NCBI GenBank assembly: GCA_033085395.1
Contig: JANQBS010000005.1
Span: forward strand, 248,001-312,000
Direction of reading: 5' to 3'
DNA length: 64,000 bases
DNA from: Xanthoparmelia taractica
Taxonomy: Eukaryota > Ascomycota > Lecanoromycetes > Lecanorales > Parmeliaceae
How positions within the stretch are numbered: the stretch's first letter is position 1; every line of letters starts with the position of its first letter. Positions 54,678-64,000 of the stretch are shown here, piece after piece. Under the pieces are notes generated by a model. That model had not been told where the DNA came from, searched no databases, and worked only from the letters and a program-made list of their open reading frames with translations. The position numbers and the translations under genes are program-made.

Positions 54678-56328
54678 CTAGTCCACTGGATCGAGCAATA
54701 CCGGATCCGGTAGCTGGTTAATCTTCTTCTTGATGAATTCGAAAGAGGAGAAGAAGACAATGTTGGTAAGGCAAGAGCGTGACATTGCAAGGCCAAAGCC
54801 TAGGGGAAAGAACTCATGCGTTAGCGCAAGCTGTTTGGATGCATAGGGCCAGCAACTTGCCTCGATAGGACTTGCGATTGAACCACTCTATCTTCGGGTA
54901 TTTCACCGGCGTGTTGCTTTCGAGACACTTGCGCTGGTATTCGGTCTTCACCGAGTCAAAGGGATAAGTCTATTTGAATGTCAGTTGTTCAATTCCAACA
55001 TTCACCACTCTAGAAACTCACGCAGGTCACAGAAGCCAAACCACAGAACCCGCCGGCCATAGCTACAGACAATGGGGAGGTCGGAGACTGACTGCCTTGA
55101 AGCTTGACGAGCATCTGCTTGGTACATTCGTAAGTCGAAAAGTATATCGCTGATCCGACAGTATCTCTGACTAGACCGATCCTGTGAGCCAACGAAGCGT
55201 GGCTTACTATGATGCAATGAGCTTACCGATATGGATTCGAAAACCCGCGTACAGTCCAAGGAAGCCACGAAGCTTGAGTATGTTCATTGCGGTCTTGATC
55301 GTTCCCTTCTGTTGGTAGCTTGATTTGATCGGGTCCTTTAGCGCATCGGACATGCTGGACTTGTTGCCATTCGCCATCATTTCGGACGTTTGAGCAGCGA
55401 TCTTGGTGATCTCGAAAGGGGCTGATAAAGGTTTAGATTTCGTGTTGCCATGACGTCCGAAATCAAGACTTACCAGAATAAAACGAGATGACGGATCCGG
55501 CGGTAGCACCAGCAGCTGTGAAACATGTTATTGTAGCTAAGGTAGGGATGCTTCCAGGTCGATTAACGACGACCAATGGTTCGTCACTCCCAGTGAGTTG
55601 CCCGATTAGGGCAGAGTACTTATATTTTGCCTTCTGGTACACGGAGAATGACAAGGTCCTCCCGAATGTGAAGCTGAAGAAGGGACTCAAACCACCTAGA
55701 AGATACGTACGACATTAGACTCGATGTTAAGAAACTCCTGAAAGGGAATATAATATGACACGCGACCCTGGCTGAAAACAGTACTAGAATACTATGCCAT
55801 TGATGTCCAAGGCTCCGCTAGCAATATTCTAAAAGGTAATCACAAGTACAACGTGTATCGACTATCTTAAAAGTCGGAATCCTCAATCCGAACACAACGA
55901 CAAGGAGTAGACTTACCACGATAGAAACCCTTGATTCCCTCCGTCTTATATCCATCTTTCATGCACTCTATGACAGTATGGTGGCGGCCGAATCTTCTGC
56001 CATGTTAGACGCGTCATTGAAGTAGTAGTAATCGTGGATGCACGTACGCTTGCATACGAGTCTTGACGCTGTCCAGAGGATACTATAGAGATAGGGGTCA
56101 GCATGACCGCAACTAAGCTCGAGAGCAGAAACCTACGGAAACCGTTTGAGAGAGCATTATGCTCATCCCGGAGGCGATGCTTGTACGGTAGTACTTCGCC
56201 CAGTGTTTGGTAAGTTCAGGGTTGGTAGTCAAAGCTGATGCAGTTTTAGTTATGGAAGCTGGGTCCATAGCATCCTTGGAGCTCGCTCTCTCGCCATTGC
56301 GGCGGTCTTGGCCAATGGCCATATTCAT
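54678..56328 (-). CDS. mitochondrial carrier family protein (possibly Mrx20/YFR045W-like)
   Basis: Eight exons on the minus strand: 56328-56137, 56082-56048, 55993-55917, 55695-55474, 55421-55227, 55170-55022, 54969-54861, 54799-54678 (366 aa). SLC25-type inner-membrane transporter. The three repeats each carry the signature: YPLDSVKTRMQ, APFEITKIAAQ and YPFDSVKTEYQ. Matrix-side elements GIKGFYRGG, GFLGLYAGFRIH and CLTNIVFFSSFEF follow them. The N-terminus of about 60 residues before the first helix is longer than usual. The seventh intron (54860-54800) starts with GCAAGT, a GC donor, and no GT site nearby keeps frame. The acceptor before VRDTVGSAIYF is TCTAG at 55171. Substrate unknown; the Mrx20 comparison is tentative. 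Confidence 0.9.
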
Positions 56329-57427
56329 TTGGTATATAGGGCGCAGCCTCGTGCGTCCTGTGTAGTGTCGAGGCCTGCTAGCAATCGCAGATGGATGAAG
56401 AACCAAGGGTAATCCATCAGAGGCTGCTCAGATCATAACCGAGGTGAACTTCTGCAATCTGCTGGGTGTTCAGCCTTTCTTTTCTGGTGGCGGCAAATGG
56501 CATATGGGACCGATGGATGCCGGCGAGCTCAAAGGTCCACAGATGCTCGTGCGTTACAGAACGGAGAGGGGTGACCCTAGGGTGGGGTGTGCAGGTACAG
56601 GGCCAAGAGGAATGGAGGATGTATCATGAGATTTGTGACTATAGGAGATCGTGGTGTAGATGACCTGTCACACCAAAAGATAAGAGAGTGGAGGTAGTAT
56701 AGTTATACAGAGTAAGGAGAGCGAAAGAGGCCTTTGTTGAAGAGAGGGACTTTGTTTAAGCGTGGGGACAAGGTACTCTTTCTCGCGCCCGCAGATTGGG
56801 GGAGACTAAGGTAAATAGTGGGTAAGGCTTGCACAAGGGCATTCATTCATAATGCAGTGCATAAAAATCAATACTTTACATTAACCCATTTATGCATGAA
56901 TTATGTTGTCTTGGTGAGGTAGTGTACACAGCCCAGTAACAATGGAAAAAAAACGGTTGTTGCAAGACATCCAACCACTTCCCAAGCAGAAACCGGTGCA
57001 ACACATCTATGTGCGGGATACCTCCACTCCGCTTCTCAACTATCATACAAGCCTAGAAAATCACTCAAACAACTGCTGCTGAGAGAAGGGACACGATCCG
57101 GAGACCTGATGTGATAATCGAGTCTGTCCCAACAATAGTAATACAACCGTTGAACTTCGCTTCATAGAGTACTGGTGACAGCAGCTACGGCCAGGAGCTG
57201 ACTCTTTGGTCTGTTAATTTAGTCGGTTAATCAAGCACAACAATCTCGTCTCGCCCTTTTCTTTGTCCCAGGCCGAAATCGTTGTGCCCACGCTGGAATG
57301 GTTGGATATTCTCTGGGCGCACAGCACTCACTCGACTGTGGGGCCGTCTAATTTGAGCCCCTCCATCCAGAGGTTGGTTTCTAGACTGAATGTTGGTGTC
57401 CCTAGAGATGAATTAGCTAAAGTCGAA
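56329..57427. other. intergenic, about 1.1 kb
   Basis: Promoter of the carrier gene and 3' flank of the DUF2293 gene. No gene, repeat or RNA supported; frames at 56444-56663 match nothing. Confidence 0.5.
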
Positions 57428-60400
57428 TCAATGCCCGAATGCTTTAGCAGACCAAGGTTCCATAGCGGCCCCTGGAGTAGGTGGCAGTGCACTTCTTTCG
57501 AATACGTCGGCTCGATCTGGTTCCGAATAACGGTGGTTAATCTGATGATACGATGATGCATTCCGTCTAGTAGACGAGATCGATTGCTCTTGCACCCCAG
57601 GGATTTGTCGTATGTGCCGCCCACTGATATCGTGTGGATAAGCGTGTGTCGCAGGTTCCATACCTTCATGAAGAACATCTTTGGCTGTATCAAGTGCGTA
57701 AGTCAACGGGTTTCTTGCGTGACCAACATGACGTGAACTCTAGCCGTAGCTTTCACAAAGTAAATAGGCCGACGAACCTCTTGATTGCCTTGTATGTCTG
57801 GGGAGATCGGTCGTAGCAGTAAAGGGAAGGTAGGTGACGCAGTCGCGGCAGTCCGGCATGCGGCCATCGTCGCGCTGCCTACAGTCGATGGACATCTCAC
57901 TGAATCGAGACGGCATTGACCTTTCAGCTACCTCCAAGGGCTGAAAATAACGCGTCGTTCCACCGGAGTCGGCATAAGCTCGATCACTATTTGCAATGAC
58001 ACCAACATCGTGACGCGAAGGAAAACCCAGATCACTGCTTTCAGGATGTCTAGGAGCAAATTGAGAAGACTCAAAGAAAGAAGGAGAGTCCTTGGAATGC
58101 TCCTGTGGTGTAAAAATAGCACGCGAAGGAAACTGCAAATTCTCTACGTTCTCTGAACGAGAAAGCGGAATCTGATAATGATCGTGGGGTCGTGGATACC
58201 GTTCCACATGATCAGCTACTTGATCTGGACACCTCTTTATTGGATTACGGGGAGAAAGCAGCTGAAGCTCCTGATGGCTGATGCGAGATCTCGCCCGCTC
58301 TTCCTTGGGAGGAAGTGGTACGATTCTCTTGTCCAGGACAGTATGCCCCGTGTCATTACGATATAGAGCATCATGAGGCCGTTCATACCGTGGCCGGCGG
58401 TCATCTATCTGTTCGATAGGAACCAACACAGTTCTTGCTTGGCCATGAGAGCTGACGGGCTGCTGATTATCGATCCTGCGCCTCTTGCTATTTGGCAGCT
58501 CTCCATAATCATGGAGATCTATTATCGAAGGCGCGGGCAATTGCGGAATCCCACGAGTGAAGGTTTGGTCTGAACCAGAGGGGTTTACTTGCCGTTTTGC
58601 CCCATGGAGCGATGTCCAGTCGCTGTGTTCATCAGGGAGATCCCTTTCAATAGAGGGAAGTACCATCTCAGAGCGTCGGCGTGTTCGCATTTCAAAATCG
58701 CGGGTATAGAGATGGTTAACATCTTCTTGTCCATTGTCATTTTGGCTCACAAACCTCTCGCCTCGATCAAAGGCTCTGGTCGGAGGCTGTCGCACTTCGA
58801 CCGGTCGTGTCCCGTTGTGGTACAGCTCGTCTTTTCCGGCGTGGTAAACCCGCTTGGGCTGCTCTAGGCCTCCTTCGTCCATAGGTCGATGTTGTTGAGA
58901 GGGATAGGCGACCTGACATGACTCAGTACCCTTCATGCTTTGAGTTGCTTACCTCTAGATCCATTTTCCACCACTGCAGCTCATCCTCATTGTGGACCAG
59001 ACTTACCTGTTCTTCAAGTACATATCTAGGATCCCTTGCGTTGCTGTAGGGGTCAGCTCTATAACCATCTAGCCTTGCCACTGGAACTAGGCGGGCCTCA
59101 ATTGGGGCTCTCATTGACGCTTGTTCGCCATGTTCGGGCAGACGAGATGGATAGTCTCGGTCTTGTGGTTGCTGCAATAGCGGATGCATCTCATCGTGCC
59201 CAGAGTTTGCAAACACCGATAAAGATTGATGGCCATTTTGGACGTTCAGATTTTCCGGATGCTTCCTGCGCCGATCCAACGCCTCTTCGTAGACTCTTTG
59301 TCTATGTGTTCCCATGCGGTCCAGTGTGTGTTGATCATACTGAAACTGCCGGCTAGGGCGCAACAGATTGCTACCCAAGTATTGAATTTCCTTGTCTGAC
59401 TCTGGGCTATAGGAGTCACCGCGTTCAACTGTACGATTAACGTTAGAATAGTCGACAGGTTGAATCTGCATATCCGCCTCTGAGATGTATTCGACACTGC
59501 TGTCGCGTTCATTTTCTCCGGCTAGTTTTCGCAGACCCCCTGTTGTCTCATCTCCTCCATCATTATCTGCTTCGTCATCGTCTGGGATCACAATGACCTC
59601 TCGGAGTACATCCTCCATATCTCCAGCGTCATCGTCGTCACCCCTCCACCGGATCAGACGATCTAGACACGGTTGCTCGACCCTTCGGCGAGCCTCGTTA
59701 TACTGAACTTGTCTCAAAAGAGCGTCATAATCGGTGTATGTGTGACGAATGTGAGCAATTACAGCAAGCTGCGCACGTCTCACGAGGCTAAGATTAGCGA
59801 CCGTACCTACAAGACCCTTGCCCTTGTGCCTGTCAGCGTCAAAAGTTGGATTGAGAACAGAAAGTTACCTTCTGGAAAGATCTACCAACGATGACGTGTA
59901 AGTCTTGACTAGGTATATTAGGAAACAGGTCTCTGATTGTTTCTCGGGCTGAAGTATCAATGACTGCTTGTGGAAGAGATATATCGAGCGCTGGTTGTGC
60001 GTTCCGATTACCGGCCTTCTGTTTCTTTTGCTTTGTCGACCGTTTGCCATCGTTCTCGGGTCCGTCTTCTAGGTGCGCAAAGTTGGACTGCAGAACGCGG
60101 CCAGAGTTCGAGAGTGTAACACCGAGGCTGTCGCATGCCTTCTCTACGGTGACGCTCGGGAAATGGAACCCCACCCGATGAATCTCTCGGGACAAACCCT
60201 TGCGCGGATGTCTACTAGTCTGTAAAGCGTCAAAGAAGTGTTCAAAACTGAGATTTGAACCCTACCGAAACGATGAAGACTGTGAAGCCGTCTTCTCTTG
60301 CCAGCTTCTTACATCGATTCGTCAGTTGTGGATCTCCAGCGGGAATAAATGTATAGCCTCTGGGAGCTTTCTGTTCCGGATATAGCTGTTGAAAAATCAG

Positions 60401-60581
60401 AACACTATGCAGAAGTCCGCCCTCCGAACCATCTACGTACAACAGTCTTGAGCTTTTTCTGCTTATCAGCAACCTCCTCAAGGATGACTTTATAAGATGC
60501 CTTCCTTTTCTGATCCACTCTCCTATGTCGATCAGCAGCTGATGGGACTGCAGAAGCATGCCGTTCATGGACACGAGTCAT
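57428..60581 (-). CDS. DUF2293-domain protein
   Basis: Six exons on the minus strand: 60581-60441, 60385-60266, 60219-59869, 59822-58953, 58912-57778, 57684-57428 (957 aa). The N-terminal third is the fungal DUF2293 architecture: KAPRGYTFIPAGDPQLTNRC, SREIHRVGFHFPSVTVEKAC, IRDLFPNIPSQDLHVIVGR and VRRAQLAVIAHIRHTYTDYD then CLDRLIRWRGD. The remaining 650 residues are disordered, rich in Arg, Pro, Asp and Ser. Function unknown. The intron 58952-58913 is only 40 bp and two others are 46 bp. The last junction (57777-57685, GTTCGT donor) is the weakest; other donors would change the last residues before exon 6. Start is ATG MTRVHERHASAV. Confidence 0.85.
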
Positions 60582-61255
60582 ATTGTGCTAATATAGCCAC
60601 AGTAGCTACGTCAATTACAAGAATTGAGTAGACCTGGCTTTTTGGGCTCTTCATAATCCTGTGGTTTTAGGTCAATGCTCCTTCTGCTGTTGCAGTCAAT
60701 TTAGACATCAGTCTGCTATAGCAAATTTTCTACTCGAAAGCCGTCCACGATATACGTTAGTATATGCTGGTTCTGTACATACGTTGGTGGCAGGAACCTC
60801 GAGGTGTGGTCTTCACCAAGGTAAAACAAATAAGTGGCAGGATTGAGCGGCTTGTCCCGCCGCTAAGTGCGGGTGCTCCTAACCTCAGCCAGTGTAAAAT
60901 TTAGCGTGTGTATAATACACTTAGTGTGGTTAGATATACACTGAGGAAGTTCGTAAGTTTTCGATATTGTCACGCTGAAGTTCAAATTTTAGATATATAT
61001 TCTTAATAAAAGATCTTATCTGGATTGATTGATAGTATAATACTTTAAAAATTGTGGTTGAGCTATTAAATGTTGCCTCGTAGAAGACTTGTAAGAAAGT
61101 AGCTACGGGTAAGAAGGGAATTAACGGTAATATTTGTATTAACACTTAGCGTTGACTGAGGTTTAGAAACTCCTCTAAGGGCTCTGAAAATGGCACATTG
61201 GCAAACCCGCGCCTTGACTTTCTGATGTTGAAGAATACACACTCATAGAGCTTTC
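60582..61255. other. divergent intergenic, 674 bp, AT-rich
   Basis: Promoters of the DUF2293 gene (minus) and the small gene at 61256 (plus). 60940-61140 is clearly richer in A and T than its surroundings. No gene seen. Confidence 0.5.
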
Positions 61256-61598
61256 ATGATTGCCAGCAGTCAAGAGATTGTGAGATCTTACCGTCAAATA
61301 TACCGTCTTGGATTGTATGCGGTACGGTATGCAGTGCCCGCAAGACACACTCTAAGAATTCTTATCGAAAACGCGTACCGAACTGGGAGTGCTGCAGACT
61401 ATGACGCCCAGAAGATCAACAACACCATTACCTTTCTGGAGGGCGCTGCTAAAGAAAAAGGGCTCGAGCATAAAATTCTGAAGAATCTACTACACACTTG
61501 GTATTGGGGAGTGGATGGTTCGAGTGTTAAGAAAAGGTGCGTTTCGAACCGTTATCGTGTACGCGCATCATGCTGACAGGACAAAAGTCAGTCTTTAG
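61256..61598 (+). CDS. small DUF1763/LYR-like protein
   Basis: Two exons: 61256-61536 and 61580-61598 (99 aa). IVRSYRQIYRLGLYAVRYAV resembles the first helix of LYR-motif proteins (with I-Y-R), followed by RILIENAYR, NTITFLEGAAKEKGLEHKIL and NLLHTWYWG, the layout of a fungal family I know as DUF1763. LYR proteins act as small mitochondrial assembly factors that pair with acyl-ACP; that role is inferred. The 43-bp intron gives the end KKRTKVSL; without splicing the frame would run to 61576 and end RVRASC, which looks less natural. Either model keeps the whole domain. Confidence 0.72.
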
Positions 61599-61834
61599 AG
61601 ATATTGGAAATGAGGACTGCACAGAGTCAGGCTGCCATACAGCACTTCGAGACCACGCTGAAGATGCTCAATGAGAGCATGGGAATGTGTCTTCCTACGA
61701 CGCTTACCATCAAACGCCAGTCACCAGCCATAGACGGATCGAATGGACCAAATCCTTGACAATTCGAATCCAGCGAACACTCTACATGTTTCAGAGACAC
61801 ACGCCATGCCACTACGACCTCTCATTGCTGGCTA

Positions 61835-62561
61835 CTAAGCGCCCTTATATTCATACTTGAGATCTTCCAGTTCATCTATATCCACAGGAAGCATCAACAC
61901 TCTCGCTGACATTATGGTTGTAAATGAGACTGCACATCGCTCAGCTTGCATTGCTATTGCACAGGGAAGAGATCACCCACAGACGGGTAACAGACAAAGC
62001 ACCCAAAACCCATCATGTACGCCTCTCCTATCTCTGAAAGTGATGGAGTTCAAGGCGCAGACCAAGCTAAGGGCACCATTGAGGTAGCTGATATACTGGT
62101 GGACTGGTCCTGACTCAGGCTCGAATTGCCTCGTCAACTTTACTTGATTGGGTGGTTCAGACCTGGTGTTGGGAACGAAGGCCAGAATATAGGCGGTGGC
62201 GATGAGAGAGGTCATGCAGAGAAGGCTGACGAGCTTGGCTTGGACGGGAGACGACATGATCAGAGTGGGGATGTATGCCAAGGCCGAGACACCAGGGACA
62301 GCGAGAAAGATGTGCTGGCGAAGTTCAGAATGGAGCTGTCATACTGCATTGAAGAAAGCCTACTTTATACCCCTCGTTGCGGGCGTCATCTTCGGCTCTG
62401 AGCTTCGCGATGAGCTTCTCTTGCTCTAGGTGCCAGCATTAGCACAAAATCGCACTCTACGATCTCAGCTGTATATCACCTTCTTCGTCAAGATGTTCCG
62501 GTATATCGTCATCATCGTCCGCTGGGTACTTGAAAGTTCTCCGTAATTTTGTAGCTGCCAT
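61835..62561 (-). CDS. small integral membrane protein, four hydrophobic segments
   Basis: Four exons on the minus strand: 62561-62480, 62425-62364, 62314-61981, 61929-61835 (190 aa). Acidic N-terminus (YPADDDDDIPEHLDEEEQEK) precedes four hydrophobic segments: FLAVPGVSALAYIPTLI, LLCMTSLIATAYILAFV, YLNGALSLVCALNSI and WVLCLLPVFSFTTIM. It ends VDIDELEDLKYEYKGA, an end I know from a conserved ascomycete family without assigned function. Intron 3 (51 bp) was placed so that LLPVFSF continues into the last helix; other acceptors leave introns of 27-36 bp. Converges with the DUF1763-like gene (stops 237 bp apart). Confidence 0.82.
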
Positions 62562-63553
62562 GCTGTGTGGTATAAGTCACTCGCCATGATTGAGCCTCAA
62601 ACACTGAAAGAGCGCGCCTCGCCAAGAAGCCTCACCCCCGATTGGGCATCGGGTGAGCGCCGCCCTATTGTCGCGCCGCCTCACGAAGTGGTCCCCTAGC
62701 CCCTGAAGACAAAATCGTCTTGAAACACCTGTCTAAAAGACCCCATGTGTTCTGAAACCCTATATCTCAAGGCGCCAGTTCTGGCACCCATTTCGTTCTG
62801 GCTAAACCCTCAACATATTGTCAATCCCACCTGGTACTGAGGTTCGAATTAGAAACACGAAGAGAGGTATCCTAGGGGACCTTAAGGGCGTATACTCGAA
62901 GGCAGTAGGGACTCGAAGGAGTGCAAGTAGGCACACTTACGCAGGAGACTTTTGTTCTACTTCTAGGCAGAGAACTTTTACATGTGGATCTCATGCACCT
63001 GCCAAAAAAGGTTCGGTAGGGGCATAAGGTACAGCTCGGCCGGGGTAGATCGGGCGTGGTGCTGAAGTTTAATTCGCAGCGCGGAAATACTCAAGACTTG
63101 AACAACTTGCATTGAGTAAAGAAGTCAAGTTCTCGGCTTCGGTATATGTGCCCAACCAGAGATCGATTCTGATAGCTTTCTATACTTGGAAGCCAGAAAA
63201 TAAACTCCGCGGTGCTCAAATGGATAATGGCGTAGCACTACCCTCACGGACCGAATGCAGATTCTGGTGATGTGCACCTGCTTTGCATGATATATATGGC
63301 GCGATTGTTTAATGACGACAGCAGGGGAATCAAGATCTTGGACCAGGTATGCTGTCCAAACATACAAGTATAACTCTTCTTACACCTCCTGTCCTCATCC
63401 TAAAATACTTCTTGTGTCTCTCCGGAGCAAACTGCCTTGTGCTGTCAAAACGAAAAAAAGACCGTGAAAGTTGCAGGACGAACATATAAGGACCTTTCCA
63501 GGATTTCATGACTGTGCTTGTTCGTCATACGGACCAAGTCATTACCTAAAGAT
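62562..63553. other. intergenic, about 1 kb
   Basis: Promoter of the membrane protein gene and of the lyase gene. Frames at 62818-63027 and 63125-63367 match nothing. GCGGCGG-like GC stretches near 62640 are isolated. No RNA gene seen. Confidence 0.5.
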
Positions 63554-64000
63554 ATGACTTTGCCAAGCAGTGAACCCAAGCCTGAACTGGATGAAATATG
63601 GCCTGTACCGCATCTTCAAAAGACCTACGATTCTTGGAACAAGGTCCAAAAGCTCATCGACCAAGGGTACCTGGTGATTGGTGGCAATTCCGTTGATTCG
63701 GCAGGTGTAGTCGCTGTAGCGAGGTTCGTGGCCACGTTTTGTGTTGTTGAAAACCATGGGTGATCTGATCTATGCTAGGCACGGGTGTGTACCGCGGATC
63801 ACGCAGAGTGATCGGGTAATCAAGGGTGTGGAAGACAGCGTGAATATTTTGCAAAATTATTTATCAAAGGGATACTTCCTTTATGGTATTATCTCTGCCT
63901 CAATCGGTTGAAATTTGTTGTGAGAACCCGTTGACCATAAGCAGGCGTCAACACCGGGTTTGGTGGGAGTGCGCACACGCGCACAACAGGCCTCGTCGGC
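63554..64000 (+). CDS. phenylalanine/histidine ammonia-lyase family, 5' part only
   Basis: Three exons visible: 63554-63723, 63779-63885 and 63945 to beyond the window. Aromatic amino acid lyases use an MIO group made from an Ala-Ser-Gly triplet, which would lie downstream of this edge. What is seen: WNKVQKLIDQGYLVIGG and SVDSAGVVAVARHG, the N-terminal substrate-loop region, then KGYFLYGVNTGFGGSAHTRT, which contains the conserved catalytic Tyr before G-V-N-T-G-F-G-G. PAL, HAL and TAL cannot be told apart without the selectivity residues. Start is the first ATG in frame (MTLPSSEPKPELDEIW). Introns are 55 and 59 bp. Confidence 0.88.

Noticed and set aside
1..64000. A biosynthetic gene cluster or transposon
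   Set aside because: The regulator, dehydrogenase, transferase and lyase are scattered among housekeeping genes, and no synthase, transposase, integrase or long terminal repeats were found.

Overview
This window is nuclear DNA from a filamentous ascomycete (Pezizomycotina). The evidence is the dense gene content with many short introns (most 46-65 bp, GT..AG, with CTAAC/CTGAC-like branch sites), the Zn2Cys6 regulator, the GtaA-type secreted glutaminase, the pepsin-type aspartic protease and several fungus-only families. Nothing in it is prokaryotic: there are no operons, CRISPR arrays, insertion sequences or tRNA genes that I could support. A class such as Dothideomycetes or Leotiomycetes is possible but cannot be fixed from the sequence alone. 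Gene models were built by hand by splicing reading frames together. In nearly all of them every exon phase closes and the total coding length is a multiple of three. I count 64 introns in these models.

Left part (1-21 kb). The genes are a complex I 20-kDa subunit and mitochondrial malonyl-CoA:ACP transferase (same strand), a Zn2Cys6 regulator fused to a hexapeptide acetyltransferase, a stress-type short-chain dehydrogenase with a cluster of CRE-like sites in its promoter, 5-aminolevulinate dehydratase, an unknown disordered protein, a p24-alpha cargo receptor divergent from SWC4 (SWR1/NuA4), and a PAP2 lipid phosphatase.

Middle (21-40 kb). A nine-exon secreted glutaminase precedes a compact housekeeping block: RIX7 and VPS20 (divergent), a PITH-domain protein, a DHX35-like DEAH helicase divergent from a CUE-domain (Cue5-like) protein. 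A gene-poor stretch from 33.6 to 38.8 kb hides a six-exon secreted protein built from two similar halves. A DUF3072 protein and an F-box/PP2-like protein follow.

Right part (40-64 kb). A pepsin-like protease, the PP1 regulator YPI1, a DUF7730/F-box-like protein with a zinc-finger-spaced insert, a large single-pass membrane protein, a CCDC25 homologue whose model requires a one-nucleotide exon and whose 3' end is tandemly duplicated as a broken copy, an eight-exon mitochondrial carrier, a DUF2293 protein, a small DUF1763/LYR-like protein, a four-segment membrane protein, and the 5' end of a phenylalanine/histidine ammonia-lyase cut by the window edge.

The genes do not form one pathway. Several serve mitochondria (complex I, fatty acid synthesis type II, carrier, possibly the LYR-like protein), several serve membrane traffic (p24, Vps20, Cue5, PAP2), and several are secreted (glutaminase, protease, two-halved protein). 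The most unusual signals are the one-base exon at 54090, three GC-AG introns, the Zn2Cys6-acetyltransferase fusion that lacks the usual catalytic histidine, and the hidden two-fold secreted protein.
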